Below, in pieces: positions 11,373-24,024 of a DNA stretch of 64,000 nucleotides. Origin of the DNA: Diabrotica undecimpunctata (Eukaryota; Arthropoda; Insecta; Coleoptera; Chrysomelidae). The notes below the pieces were generated by a model. The model ran no database searches, was not told the DNA's origin, and worked only from the letters and a program-made list of their open reading frames with translations. Within the stretch, counting starts at the first letter, position 1. The number at the start of each line of letters is the position of its first letter. A program made the translations under genes and the position numbers. The stretch lies in assembly GCF_040954645.1 (NCBI RefSeq), contig NC_092810.1, positions 11,518,377-11,582,376 on the forward strand, given 5' to 3'.

Positions 11373-12995
11373 TATGTCTGGCTTTTTCCGATAATAAGAT
11401 AAAACCTAACCTAATCAAAGGCAACCTAGTAAAAGGAAATATAGAAAACTACGCGATTGTAGCCAATTCAGTAGAAAAGTATAATGAAATAGAGAATAAA
11501 TTATCATATTTAAGAACAATAGGTAATCTACAGTAGTTTATATATGTATTAGAAATTTAGATTTCCTTTAAAATGAATTTATAATATGAGTGCGCAATTA
11601 TACATTTTTTTCCTTGTAGGATTTTCCGCGTGTGGATATTTCTTGTGGGCTTCTGTAACATTGCGCTTTTTTCTGTACGATTTTTTTATTTGCTCTTGAA
11701 AATGCTGTTTTTTAACAAATGTGATGCGTTTTGTGAGTATTCATTGTATAAAATATCATTTTGACAATGCTGTAGTTTATTTAGTAGAATAAAATTAAAA
11801 TCTTTATATTTTGCAAAAAATATACATTTTTGTTACACACATTTTGTTATATCTCCGTAATTAAACCAACGTGTCACATGAAGGGTGTGGAAATAAATTA
11901 ATTATAATAATTCAACTTTGATTTGGGTGCTGATGCTTTTGATAATATTCGGTAAATAATTTTGTATTACAAAAAATTAATTCGAAAATCATATTTAGAG
12001 TATATATAAATTATACTATATAAAAATATATAATAAATTTCTAATGGTAAGATTGTTCATCAATGTTAAATTCAAAATGACCACGCTGAGGCAAGTTTTA
12101 GATTTTGTATCATTGAAAATAAAGTACAGGTATGATAACACTGTAAAGGAGAATATTGTTGACCGATTAATAACATTCGTATAAACAGCTTCAATTTTAA
12201 ACGCACATAAACTTTTGTTTAACCTTGGACATTTGTTGTATGAATGTTATATTCGTTATACAAATCTGACTTTTCATCTAAACAGAATGAATTGTCCAAA
12301 AGGTCGGTTGGTACAACAAAAATACGTTTTTTGCAAAATGATAATCAAGTATATCAAATTATTCTGTAGTTTTAGTTTTAATCTTGCTACTTAAAAACAT
12401 GACATAAAGGAGATTTATCACACTTTTAGTAAATATGTTGCAAAAAAGACAAAAATACGTTGAGATGTATGTGATTATATGTTTATTAATGTGATCGTTA
12501 TTTGTATATTTGTTAATAACACAAGAGTGCTAGGCGCACTGGTACTTATAACTGAAACTGTAAAAATTTTGTTATAAAATTGTTTTGTTTTGATTAATTA
12601 CTATAGTAGACGGCACAGTTAGAATTCAGTGTTGGTCTTACGGCGCGCAGCGATGCCGCTCATGTCGGCACAGTGGTAGGTGTGTAGTAGTTTGGCGATA
12701 GACTAAGCAATCAGGACCGTACACGCTTCGCTTCAAAAATCTTTACAATTTAACTGATTTAAATAAGAGAAAAAAACAAATTAATTCGATAAAAAATGCC
12801 GGTATACATAAAATATCTAATACCTCGTTAATACTTAAATACATATATACAAAAAATGTCAAGAAGTTTACCCTATACGACACGACAAATATATATACAT
12901 AAAATATACAAGAATATCATAACTGAAATAATGTACTGTACGTACAGTATTAAAAAAACAAATGAGCAATAAATCTGAGATATTTCACGTTAATT
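11373..12995. other. unassigned AT-rich sequence
   Basis: No gene recognised. A GC-richer patch at about 12610-12730 stands out from the AT-rich surroundings and may belong to the end of the element that carries the transposase at 13000-14171, but no inverted partner was found. Confidence 0.35.
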
Positions 12996-12999
12996 AATA

Positions 13000-14171
13000 C
13001 TAATGGCAATCCATATCTAAATCGTCCTCATCCTCTGAATCATCTCGTATATTAATTATCGCCGATTCAATAGTTTCCTGCAAATTGTCAACCGCAAACA
13101 TTTTTTCTTCTAGTGTCTTGACGTGGTTCACATAATTATGCAATTGCCCTTTACATACACGTTGGTACGCTTCTTTCATCAACCGTTCTACCGATTTTTC
13201 TTTAAAATCGACGTTGTTTGAAGCCACATACCTTTTCACTTGACTCGACACCATCTCAATCGGGTTCAGCTCTCAATGGTAAGGCGGCGGTCTCAAAATC
13301 TTAACGCCATATTTTTCCACAATTGTTTTAATTTTGTACTTGTCGTACTCGTCTCTAAATGCGGCCGAAGTATCCAGTAATTTACATTTAAGGTAATCTT
13401 CCTCGAAAAAAATGTTCTCTTCGATTAGCCAATCCTTGATTTGCCTTTTGTTCCACAATTTTGTTCGGGAAATCAAATCTGTGTGAGTGGTATGACGCGT
13501 TGTCCAAAACGACAACATTTTCTTTGTATTTCGGCAAGTTTTCAATTAACGTCTTCTCAAATGATTCTTCATATAGATCCCCGTCCATTTCGTCGTGGTA
13601 ATCAGCGGTTCCCTTCTTGGCCAAGAATGTTAATTCGACCCATGCCACAAAACCAGTTTCGCTTCCAGCATAAAGAAGAACAAACCGAGGACCTATTTGG
13701 GTTGGAGCTCTGAGTTCAGTAGAGGGCCCTTTTATGAAAGCACCTCATGAATTCTTGGTCGTTGTATCCTTTCATTCCTTTTTGACTGAAGCACCGACGT
13801 TAGTCCAAGACTCATCGGTATAAACAAGGTTCACATTATCCTTCTTCCTCAATGTGTTTATTTGTATGAGGTACTTGTGTCTCCAGGACATATCTCTTCT
13901 TTTCTTTCTCTTTTACCTATTCAAAAACCATGTCATTTAGTAGCCTACGAAATGTGGTTTTTGAAAAAGCTGATAGGTCCTCATCAGACTTCCTTATTTG
14001 AGATTTCACTCACTCATTGTAAGTATTCTCACGTGAATTGGACTGGAAACTGCTTTTCTTCCTTTTTTGTACCGGTTTCAGTTCAAATTGCTGGGCCTCT
14101 TCGCGGATGTCATAAATTTTGCGAACACTCACACCGCACATTTTCCAAACCAGTTCAGATGATAGTTCCAT
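13000..14171 (-). pseudogene. Tc1/mariner-superfamily (IS630-like) DDE transposase, decayed
   Basis: The minus strand carries a roughly 390-codon transposase in pieces. The start at 14171 gives MELSSELVWKMCGVSVRKIY, a helix-turn-helix region. Later blocks are ADYHDEMDGDLYEESFE (near 13580), ENVVVLDNASYHSHRF (near 13500; catalytic Asp in LDNA), KILRPPPYH (near 13280) and LNPIEMVSSQVKRYV (near 13240; catalytic Glu in NPIE). The C-terminal tail is acidic (DDSEDEDDLDMD). A TGA interrupts PPYH*ELNPIE, where relatives usually have Cys, and at least one frameshift lies near 13440. This family is widespread in insects as DDE-endonuclease-like proteins. It is not functional here. Confidence 0.75.
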
Positions 14172-15880
14172 TTTACACCACTCGTTTTACTTGATCACTG
14201 AATGTAACTTGATTTGCACTTCGAATGTGCCGCTGGTAAATAGTCAAACTCCATGTGAAAAAACACTATTTGAATTAACCCAATACATCACTATATGACC
14301 GTTAATAAGTATTATGTCCGCTCGCTATCCGCCGGCCTCGATTGTCGTTCTCGTATCTTTTGTTGTCGCCTGGAGATTCTTTTAGTGACTCTTCTTATAA
14401 TCTTTGCATATATGACACACATCTGCATATGCTTAGACTGCTGCGTTGCCGCATCGGAAAAAATGCATGAATTAAACTTAAAATAGATAGTGGCGTGAAC
14501 ACATATTAAGAGTCATACCCTGTTTGAAATTCACGACAGATACTGGCAACGGCTCCACCATGTACTTACTTTCATCCGCTTGCGAAAATGAAATAGAACT
14601 GAACTTTCATAATTTTTGCCAACAAGTTTTTGGTATAATGGCCAGTACCCAAATCGACAAAGAGACATGTTTGCTTTGCGTGGACAATTTGGATTAAAAC
14701 TGATTCGCTTTCTTCTAATGACTTTAGAATGATCTTTATTTAAATTGATAAATATAGATAAACTATCAACAATGAGTTTTTGATTTATTTTACTTTTTTT
14801 ATAGTATTTTTCTTCGTGTTATTGTTTAGTTCGACAATGTGACTCTCTTATTTATATATCGATGATTAAATCATGCTTTAGTTGAAACAATAATGATAGT
14901 CTTTTATGCAACCGTAGACAATTATTGTTGTGTGCGCGTATATTCCATTGCTATGATTCTTAAATATGGTTCTGATGCACCGTTCGGGACAAACTGGCAA
15001 CGTTGTCGACCGTTCTCCAGTAAGACACACATTGCCCTATCTTACCTGCACTGCATAACTGTGGCTTCTATTATAACTCTAGTTATTCTCTTCAGATAGT
15101 TTTCGTTGTTTGAGTATTGTTTTACCATTCTAAAATTTTTCTTTAAAATACCAAGTGACTGTGGCCTTCTTAAGGGCCGGCAATTTTGTGTCAAGATGCG
15201 AAATAAGAAATTAGTCTTATGGTTGTTTTTCAGTAGAACTAAAAGTACCAGACAGTCTGCAGGTTCTAGTTATTAGAAATGTCTTACGCTTATTTTGTAA
15301 TGCCAGAATATTAACTGTAACTGTTGTTTTACAAAAACTATCGGACAATACAATTAATATCGTAAATCAAAATAATTATAAAAATAGATGTAATGTTCAA
15401 ATTTATAGAAAAGTTTTTTTGCGATATATTTGCTATAAGAGGAAATATGTTTTCCGTTAACTACGTATCATGAAACATTCATTTTTCGATTCGGTAATTA
15501 CTGTTTTTTTATATATATAAAAATATGCACGTTGTATATCTTTTATTTTTGTAAAAAACATTGTTGATATTTACAAGAAAAAATATTAAAATATGTCGAA
15601 GAAAGTTCATTTGCTACTGTAAGTATTTACTATGTGATTTTTCACTTAAACTTAGATATATACATACATGTACAGTATGAAATCATTTTATGTTTTAGAC
15701 TTTAAATGTTAAGCTTCTACTAGTCAGACAAAGTATGTTTAATGTTATATGAAAAAGTATTTCTTTATTACCAAGTTATTTAAGATTATATGCTTTTCGT
15801 TTTTTATTAAGAATAAATTTATTTTTTCTGTATTTTGCGTATTATTTTTGTGTCTTACATTATACCTGTTTCTGTCCCTC
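14172..15880. other. unassigned intergenic sequence
   Basis: No supported gene or repeat. An ATG at 15595 is followed by a donor-like CT|GTAAGTATT at about 15626, which is suggestive of a tiny first exon, but no matching acceptor and coding exon could be tied to it. Confidence 0.35.
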
Positions 15881-15881
15881 T

Positions 15882-16067
15882 TACTGTTGCGAGGACTGTG
15901 ACTGTGAAAGAACTAACAATGAGAACAATGTATGTGATGAGACATATGAACCTGATAAAGATCGCTCACCTAAACTTTTTACTCAAGAAAAATTAAATGA
16001 TATAGTGAGAGATTTAAATCTCTTAAAGGATGCTACAGAAGTGGTACCCTCTTTAATGACAAATTAG
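15882..16067 (+). pseudogene. fragment of a repeated arthropod ORF, unknown function
   Basis: A 61-codon open stretch without a start ends at TAG (16065-16067). It reads YCCEDCDCERTNNENN, then KLFTQEKLNDIVRDLNLLKD. The LFTQ..LNDLVRDLNL pattern resembles, from memory, a segment that recurs in many uncharacterised arthropod proteins linked to repeats. The cysteine-rich beginning could be a partial metal-binding motif. The stop lies earlier than in the proteins I recall, so it is probably truncated. Confidence 0.35.
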
Positions 16068-16187
16068 AGGTTACACAAAGAACGGTACTAGGCTCGGGCT
16101 TCAGTCTGGTAGAGGTCTCTTGGTTGGGGCTCTTATTATAGCGTAAATATAAAGAATAAGTTATATCAGTACTGAAGATACAGGGAC

Positions 16188-16256
16188 GAGAAGTTAGGAG
16201 ATAAAGAGAAGAGAAGTTATAAGATAAAGAGAAGAGATGTTAGAAGATAAGAGAAG
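16188..16256. repeat. three 23-bp purine-rich tandem repeats
   Basis: Units 16188-16210, 16211-16233 and 16234-16256 all follow the pattern GAGAAGTTA..AGATAAAGAG, with few substitutions. They lie beyond the 3' end of the syntaxin-18 gene. Confidence 0.7.
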
Positions 16257-16742
16257 GGAAATATTTGGACACCACCCTATTTTTAGAGGAACAGGGAAAC
16301 CATAAGACAGAATAGATAACAAGAAAGGTAAGGTATACACACTTAATATTTCGACACATATACACTGTTTATATGATAAAACAAAAAGTAATATAAATCA
16401 ATAACAATGCCTGAAAGAGATACGCCATGCACAAAAATATAAATTTATATCATAACAAAAAAATAAGGACAGTATCTGCGTCATCATTGGGAAAAGGTTT
16501 AAAATGTTTTTATGAATATATAACAAAGGCGCACTAGCACTGATTAATTAAAATTATCTATTGCTATACTGCAGATTTAAATAAATAAAACAAAAACTTT
16601 GTGTATTCTTGAAACTGGTTTAATATAAAATTTACTGTACAATAACCAAATTACCTGTGCAGGTTTAAATCAATTTAAAAATCTCACAAGAAAATCACTC
16701 TGTGCATAGCCCAAGCCATTCTAAAATACTATTTACATACAC

Positions 16743-16999
16743 TTAATCATTATACCAATCTAAAAACAACAGCGAAAATGACATAACTAGTAAAAAGAAT
16801 AAAATGTACACTCTCAGTCCAGCATTTCTCTGAATTGCTTGTCTAATTTGTTCATTAGCATCTTTCATGTTTTCAGTGGATCCAACTACAGTTGTGGCTA
16901 TCCTTTCAATATCTGCTTGTTGCTGTAATACTTTTTCAGTAAATAATTCTTGTAACTCTGCTATATGCACCACTTTACTTTCCATCTGTCTAACTTCAT
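16743..16999 (-). CDS. Stx18: syntaxin-18, second coding exon (SNARE motif and membrane anchor)
   Basis: This exon completes syntaxin-18. It starts after an acceptor (TTGCAG, intron base at 17000) with the last two bases of a split Asp codon, reading [20 protein letters not shown]. The SNARE helix follows ([20 protein letters not shown], then [20 protein letters not shown]). The tail anchor is [20 protein letters not shown], ending ND and stop at 16743. Syntaxin-18 is the Qa-SNARE of the ER, acting with BNIP1/Sec20, USE1 and SEC22 in Golgi-to-ER fusion. The single C-terminal transmembrane helix with only a few lumenal residues is as expected. The frame is intact and strongly conserved in type, so the gene is probably functional. 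Confidence 0.93.
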
Positions 17000-17784
17000 C
17001 TGCAATAAATAAAAAAAATTAATAGGAAGAAAATTATTTTTCTAACTTACTCTATAATTTTTGGCAACATATGTTTGATGTTCATTGTAAGAAAAGGTGA
17101 AGGTTGTACTTTATTGAAATATAATAAAATAAACTTATCTAGTTAAACAATTTTTGAATCTATTTTGGATCTTATTCTTCAGTGGTCTAAGAACATTGCT
17201 TTTAAGATGTTCTAAGATTTTATTAGCTATTTGGAAAGATAGTTGCGATTGTTGCCTCAGGAAATGAATGGGTATTGTTGTGTATGGAGTTGAGAGTAAG
17301 AACTGTTTGTCCAGAGGAGGGAATGCTATCTCCAATGCTGTGGGCTAAACAATCTATTAGCAAAGCTGTCCAGGGAAGGTTTCTATTCTACTGCATTGGA
17401 TATGCAAAAACCTGGCAGTAGTGGTTAAAACACATTTTACCAAAACACTCTGAGAGCAAACATAGTTTGCCCTAAGAAAGGTGAATAACTGGTGTGAAGG
17501 TGAGGATATAAAGATCAACCCCCAAAAACAAGCAATTGTCGCCATTACTAAAAGAACACTGCAGGACTATTTCAACCATATTACTCAGAAGAGCCGGGAT
17601 TCCGTTTGTAAGTCAGGCCAAATAATTAGTTGTAATATTCAACCAGAAGTTGACAGGAATCCACATGGGACAAACAGTTAAGTAAAGACAATATAAAAAA
17701 ATAGTGAAATTAATAGTGATATACCTAGTTTATGTTGTTGCATTTTAAAATAAAAAAGTACCACCAAAAAGGTATCATATTTAC
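17000..17784 (-). other. syntaxin-18 intron (785 bp)
   Basis: The donor is TTTCAG|GTAAAT at 17784 and the acceptor TTGCAG|ATGAAG at 17000, read on the minus strand. Splicing joins NELNSIS to DEVRQMESK in phase. The intron contains a LINE remnant on the opposite strand. Confidence 0.9.
17270..17580 (+). pseudogene. LINE reverse transcriptase remnant (R1/jockey-like) in the syntaxin-18 intron
   Basis: Broken translation on the plus strand gives VCPEEGMLSPMLWAKQSI, which matches the CPQGGVLSPLLW block of R1/jockey-type reverse transcriptases. Further on comes VNNWCEGEDIKINPQKQAIV, which matches the WC...L.INPQKT block after the YADD motif. Stops and frameshifts are frequent. It lies antisense to the host gene. 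Confidence 0.6.
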
Positions 17785-18463
17785 CTGAAATACTATTAAG
17801 TTCATTATAAAGAAGATTGTTTTCTGTTTCAAACATCTGCATTTCTTCTGCAGAAAGTTGATTGTCATAGTCAACTGATGCAGGTGGAACTCTAACAGTC
17901 TCTTTAGGAGAAGTCAAATTGCTTGGAATATCTAAACTAGATTTATTCTGACTATTGTTGATTTCTTGTTTTTGACTTACTGGTTTGGTTTCTAACTTTG
18001 ATAATTTGTGTGTTTCAATTACACGTTTTACCCTCACAGCCTTTGCTTCAGTATATATTTTGGAAACATTTTTTAAATAGCATTCTAAACTATCAATGAC
18101 GTTCTGATAGTGCTCTTCCTTTTGACTACTTTTTGATAAAGCCATTATTTCCTTTTTATACTCCTTTATTAGCTTACTACAATTGTTTATTATTTCTTCT
18201 GCCATTGTATCAACTTTTTGCCTATCGATTTCTGACATGGTTTTATTTGTAGATAAATAATTTATGACATTAAGGTAAGCAGCCTTATTTTCTAATAGAA
18301 AGCTTTGGAGTTTTGTTATTTGCTTAACTATGTCTCTTGCAGTTGAGAGATGGATATCTCTATGGGTTTTTAAAATATTTGATTTCTGATCCCTTATGCC
18401 AAGAGATTTGTTGGTAGTACGTACTGTTTTGACACAAGCTTTAAATAAGGCAGTTATATCCAT
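17785..18463 (-). CDS. Stx18: syntaxin-18, first coding exon (N-terminal domain)
   Basis: The start ATG is at 18461-18463, giving MDITALFKACVKTVRTTNKS, which matches the beginning of the syntaxin-18 N-terminal domain (DIT.LF.A.VKTV...NK.LG). Helical segments follow, including LSTARDIVKQITKLQSFLLE and the basic AVRVKRVIETHKLSKLE. Near the 3' end is LSAEEMQMFETENNLLYNEL, matching the conserved LS.EE.QMFE.EN block. Together with the second exon the protein is 311 residues, close to but shorter than vertebrate syntaxin-18 (about 335). The read-through translation beyond 17785 is intron. The gene is divergent from glutamate dehydrogenase. Confidence 0.93.
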
Positions 18464-19939
18464 TTTGATAAAATATTACGATATTAATTAAAGGACAAAT
18501 CACCATACAATATAACCTAACTTTTAAATGTCAGATCATTTATCGCTGTCTCTGACAAGACAAAGTGTCAAAAACGTTAGCACTTGACAGGCCACATGTT
18601 CAAAATATTTCGGCTAATGACAGTGGCGGACGACAAAAAAATATCACAATCACCTATCAGAAATATCCAAAGTAGATTAAAAAATTCAAACTTTTTATAT
18701 TAAAATCTCTACACATGTAACTTAGTTTATGTGATACAGGAAAGACAATGTATTTTTAAACAAAGATACTGTACACAATTTATAGTTCTTAAGTGTCTTT
18801 TTAATCACCTGCCTTATGAATAATCGTGGAGTTTGTAGAGTGTTTATGATCATTTGGATGAGTTGGTCTACAATTTCCACTTTGTGGTATCCATAAATTA
18901 TTCTTTATTGCGCACATAAATATAAAGTATATAACAAATTTCTCAGTTTCCTTTAATTGGACTTCTAGAATAAATTTATTTCTGCTTTATTCTAAAATAC
19001 ATACATGTCATATGTTGTCAATGTCACATACAGAAAAAATTCAGATTCTTTTAATTGTTTTTAAATATTTTTACTGTCTGGTATAACCGAACAACTGTGG
19101 ACTGTTTGTTTATTCCTTAATTTAAATTGGGCCATTGAAAGAATGTATTGGTTTAAATCTACCACGTATCAGTTTCTTACTACGTCGACGGTTAGTTTGA
19201 CAAATTTTCTGAAGAGTGTTAAAAATTATTACAGTTATTACATCATAGCAAGGTTTGTTTATAGTAATTTATTTCAGTTTTTATTTTAAGTAGTAAATTT
19301 ACTCTTTGGTCCTTTTAAGGATGTTAAACATCCCTGCTATTTGAGGAAGCCTGGTCCATATGTGAAAAGCAGTACTGGTATTATCTTTTAAGATAAATAC
19401 TTATTTATTGGCTTTCAGTCCTACACATTTTGTGGAAAGAATGGTATCTTTCCAGTTCTGATACAAGAGGACATTCATATCCTACGATCTCATCTAGCAA
19501 AAATATTCAAAATGACATTCATCCTATGTTATATTCCAAGAGAATGGTGATGTGACTTTATTCTTATGAGTGACAAACGTCATCCAGAGGAACCATTGTT
19601 ATATAGATTTCCTTTTTTTTTTGAAGAATACTTACTTTTGTTTTAAACGTTTCAACGTTTGGCATTTCTTTTCCCAGGTAGGTAGCTGTAGCTTCCTCCG
19701 TAGTTATTGTTAGTTGTTGCCCTGGAAATCATCAGCGTCTTCTAACTTTAATGCCACAAATTCTATCGTATCACCTCCTTTTCTAACTTGGCTGCACCGT
19801 ACTAAAGACGACCAATAGACAGAAATACGTATATACGGTTGCCTTCCATCAATATACCTTTTTTGGTTTTCTGTTTTGCGAGATATGCCATTACATTTTA
19901 CTTTTATTATTTACTATTATTTACTCGCATTATCCTTTT

Positions 19940-19999
<60 letters not shown>

Positions 20000-20622
20000 T
20001 CTTATGTTTTTTATTGTTGTTTGTATTTTTTATCAATTGTTCCCAAAAAGCTAAGTTGTTAATTTTAGCAACGCCTATGTGTTTGTATTGATCATTCAGG
20101 ATTGTCTACTCTGCAGTATGTTATAATTATTAAGAAAATGTGGTTTATTATATTTTTGTAACTTTTATATAACAAAATTTAAACTAAGCATTATACGCTA
20201 TTTAAATAAACACTACAAAAATCAATATATGTGAAATGATAAAAGTTATAAATTTAATAGATAATTCAAAATTATTGTACGCAATTTTGTCAATAAATCA
20301 GCAATGCAGAAAATTGGCAACCTTGCTAAAATGTATATTATAGATTATAGCCATGCGCAGCTGTCAAATGTCAAGATAGTAAGATTAAAAAAAGTAGATC
20401 GCAGCCGCACCAGCCACAGCCTGCCTTTTGCTTTTACAATTTTAATAATAGCAGTGAGGCTTAAGGCTTAGGTTGTTGGTGCGTTTCGGTATTGCGGTAT
20501 TGGTATTGTCACGTTGGTGCTAGCGCGGTAATTACGTAAGGCGTTACAACTGCCGGGTGGTGTCGGGTTTCTATGATTTGGGGATTATTTACTAACTAAT
20601 ATTAAATCTACAAATTATCAAA
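18464..20622. promoter_or_regulatory. divergent intergenic region between syntaxin-18 and GDH
   Basis: About 2.16 kb separates the two start codons. The region should hold both promoters and 5' untranslated sequence, but no specific promoter element can be called. The GC-richer stretch at 20390-20570 just upstream of GDH is the best candidate for its transcription start region. Apart from a TA microsatellite at 19943-19996, no gene or TE is recognised. Confidence 0.45.
19943..19996. repeat. (TA)n microsatellite, 54 bp
   Basis: An uninterrupted run of TA dinucleotides upstream of the GDH gene. Confidence 0.95.
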
Positions 20623-21058
20623 ATGTTAAATTTAAAAATGATTTCTAAATTCGCGCCTCTTAAATCAAGAAGTGCGGAAATTAGCACATTACTTAAGACC
20701 TTACCAGCAGCATGCAGTCAGCTCCAGGGCAGGACTTATGCGGACCATGTTATTCCAGACAGATTAAAGGATATGCCTACCAACGCTAATCCTAGATTTT
20801 TCGACATGGTTGAATATTTCTTCCACAAAGCCTGCGTTTTAGTAGAGGATAAATTGGTGGAAGACTTAGGAAACGTCAAGGGATCCAGGTTAAATTTGGA
20901 TCAAAGAAAAGCCAAAGTAAAAGGTATTTTAACCTTTATGGAACAATGTGATCATATTCTCGAAGTTGCCTTCCCCATTAAGAGGGACAATGGGGAGTAT
21001 GAAATCATTAAAGGATACAGAGCTCAACACAGCACCCACAGGACTCCATGCAAAGGGG
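20623..21058 (+). CDS. Gdh: glutamate dehydrogenase, mitochondrial, first coding exon
   Basis: The ATG at 20623 has a good insect context (TCAAAATG). It opens MLNLKMISKFAPLKSRSAEI, a basic, hydroxyl-rich leader without early acidic residues, as expected of a mitochondrial presequence. The mature part includes NPRFFDMVEYFFHKACVLVE, KVKGILTFMEQCDHILEV and IIKGYRAQHSTHRTPCKGG. The last is the conserved glutamate-binding region of animal GDH, which converts glutamate and NAD(P)+ to 2-oxoglutarate, ammonium and NAD(P)H. The exon ends at 21058 inside a Gly codon, before GTAAGTAT (phase 1). The open frame beyond 21058 is intronic. A second ATG at 20638 is a less likely start. Confidence 0.93.
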
Positions 21059-22642
21059 GTAAGTATTCTATTTATTTTCAATTTTTGAACTCTGTTGGGT
21101 AACCTATTCAAATAGGTGTTAAGTAATATTGCCCCTTTGTCCATATCATTAGGTTTATTTTAGAAATATACATACAGTATTTTTTTGGCAATCACATAAG
21201 GAAAAAAAGGAATCATTTTGGGAAATATGGACCTGTATGAAGTGTTTGAGTTATTTTACAGCTGTTTTCTATCAGAAGGCGATTTTGTCACTGCATCTAT
21301 TGTTATGTTATTTCTAAAATTGAAGTCAATGACATATAAGAAGCAATGGCTGTGAATTGCTATATCTAGCAGTGGATGAACATGGGCTGAAGAAGAAAAA
21401 TTTAAAAGAATATAATCTAGAGACCAGTCAAATGGTAAATATAATGAGCTGATATCACTATCAAATTTTATACTGGGTTATTGCAAATTTATTAATCTTT
21501 TGTTTATGAATGATAGACAAATGAAGGCCGTTGGTCACAATATCTCAATAATTTAGGTTAAAACCAATTGCCTAGGGAGAGATTCACACCTAGTAACTCA
21601 AATACTTAACATATCCAAATGTGAGACAGAAATCCTGGACTCACATTTAATTTTTTCCTCCACTGCCCCTGAAAAAATTATGTACATACAAATGTAGCGA
21701 AACCTTGAGATTAACCTACATATGAGTCAATACCTGGAAGATGGTTATTTATTTAATTCTGACATAGGTTGTGAATGCTTCTGATTTCATTTAAAATTCT
21801 GTATAATTTGGGGATCACATCTTAAAAATACTTTGGAATATAATATATTTTATAACGGCAGTACAAATTTATTTTTTGATGAATAGGACAATATATGTCT
21901 TCTAAAACTCTAATTTTTACTATAACATGAGGTAAAAGTGTTTTCAAATTTGATATAGGTTATTTTAGAAGTTAACAAAATGAAACACCCTTTGTATCTT
22001 ATAGCTTTCATGTATCATTTTCAATAGATTTTCGAAATATATTTATGCTCTAAACCTAAAGTAATCATAATACACCAATACATTAGTAACCAATTTACAA
22101 ACACTATTAGTATAAGTTGATTACTTTATTAAATACAGTCAATGCCTGGATAGCAACCCCTCTAACTAGTGTCCACCTGTACATTGTGACCTCTTTGGTC
22201 ATATTAAATTTAATTTTTTATAATTTTCTATATATTAAACCCTCTGTCTAGTGGCCATTCCAGATAACAACTGGGATCACCTGTTTGTATTCTCAGAATG
22301 ATATACAATTCCCAATAAACAGGTTAGTTTATTTATCTTTTATTTTGGATGCTTTGTTTTAATAGCTTTCATAAGGATATCTTTTGTTTTTGTCCATCAT
22401 TTTTCAGTTGTTGTGGTATTCATAATTGCAAATATTCATGACATTTTTGATATACTTATTCAGAGTAAAATAATTGATTTTATTTCACAATTTGAGTATC
22501 ACTATTGATTTTCACCTGTAATTATCTGAATCAAACTTTTAAAGAATTATTTTTTAAAAACTTTGATGATGTACCTATGTCACATATTCAATTGCTAATT
22601 GAATTAAATAGCTGATAAAAAATGATCATATGCCTGCTTATA

Positions 22643-23438
22643 CAGTAGACTCCCTCTATAACGAGAACTGAAATGGCAGACTAATTACCTCGTTATAAGC
22701 GGATCTCGTTATATCCAACAACAATAATATTGTGCATACATATGAATATGTAGTTTTCTAAAACATTAACTTTCTATAGTGAAGCCATTCGGAGCAATAT
22801 AAGATGCTAATAAATATTGTTTGAATGGCGTTTTTAAAATAAAGTTGTTTACTTTTATTGTCAATGAAATGCATTAAAACAAAAAAGAGTTGTTTACTTT
22901 TACTGTCAATGATATATGTTAAAACAAAAAATCTGTATTCTGTAAATATGTATAAAGCGTATAAAGTTATTTTGTCATTTTTGACTGCTTTAAATTGTCC
23001 AATATTCTATCTATCATATTTTCTAAAGATGTGAAACAGTTTTATGCTTCTTCATTTGCGTTTTGTCCTTGGATAAAGTTTCTGACAACCTTTAAAACAC
23101 TTTCACATCTTGTCTATTAGGACCCATATTATTAGGTGTGAATGGTCAACCCAATACAATGACACTTGTGAATCATAAATTTTACATTTCCGACTAAGAA
23201 TCATAAATTGTAAGAAGTTTATTGCGGGCGGCCCGCAGTTAAAAAGGGTATTTATTTATAGCTACGGCCGGGCCAAAACGTAAAAAACACGTTTTGCAAT
23301 CATATTTTCTCTCGTTATAAGCAAATTTACCTCGCTATAAAGGGTTATAGTTCAATAGAAATTTCACGGGACATCTAATGTACTTCGTTATAAGCGAAAC
23401 CTCGTAATAACCGTGTTCGTTATAAAGGGAGTATACTG
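22643..23438. mobile_element. pogo/Tigger-like element, 796 bp, decayed
   Basis: The ends are CAGTAGACTCCCTCTATAAC and the reverse complement of GTTATAAAGGGAGTATACTG, flanked by TA (22641-22642 and 23439-23440). Several internal CTCGTTATAAGC-type motifs repeat near both ends. The interior holds a tandem duplication of a roughly 48-bp unit at about 22845-22935. There is also a faint minus-strand trace of a C-terminal transposase-like sequence near 22990-23080. It is too short to be autonomous. Confidence 0.75.
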
Positions 23439-24024
23439 TATTAACTTCTGAAAGTGTGGTTTGGGTGAGTTATTATAACCTGGTAAAAGCAGTTACCAGA
23501 TGGTTTTATTATTTATCAATTAAAGTGATTCTGAATTTTTCTACTGCCAAATTATAGTAAATCAAATCTCTATTTCTAAATTAAACATTAATTAGACATA
23601 TCCCAGTATTGATTTTACGGAAGCTGTAAATAAGCACTTATTTAAAAGATCTTTAATATAAACTCTTAAAGAAGCCATACATAAGTGTGTACAAGGTCAA
23701 ATAAGGCCTACTGTTCAATTTATTAAGTGTTTAAGTGTGAGTGAGGCTCTGTAAGTTTAAACACAGGACTGAAAAAATAATTAAAATTAAGCATAAGATT
23801 TAAGATTTTGAATAAAATTAAGGCAGTTTCATTAAGTTTTTTTAATGAGTGTATCACAAGTGTTGATTTAATTATATCCTTAATGAGTTGGATTTACATA
23901 TTCACAGTCTCTTATTTTTCCATTTTCTTCATTGTGTTTTCCATTCTGTTCTGATTTACTAATAAAAAGTTTACTACATTCAGCATTTATTTTATTATTT
24001 TCTTTAATAAATGTTCCTAAATAG

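Noticed and set aside
13862..14194. Plus-strand frame over the DDE transposase region
   Set aside because: It is a shadow of the minus-strand transposase pseudogene, which has recognisable catalytic blocks.
17135..17681. Extra small genes in the syntaxin-18 intron
   Set aside because: The frames come from a degraded LINE remnant and intron sequence.
21059..21102. Continuation of the GDH frame past 21058
   Set aside because: It follows a strong donor (GTAAGTAT), and the next conserved GDH residues are found only after the acceptor at 39848.
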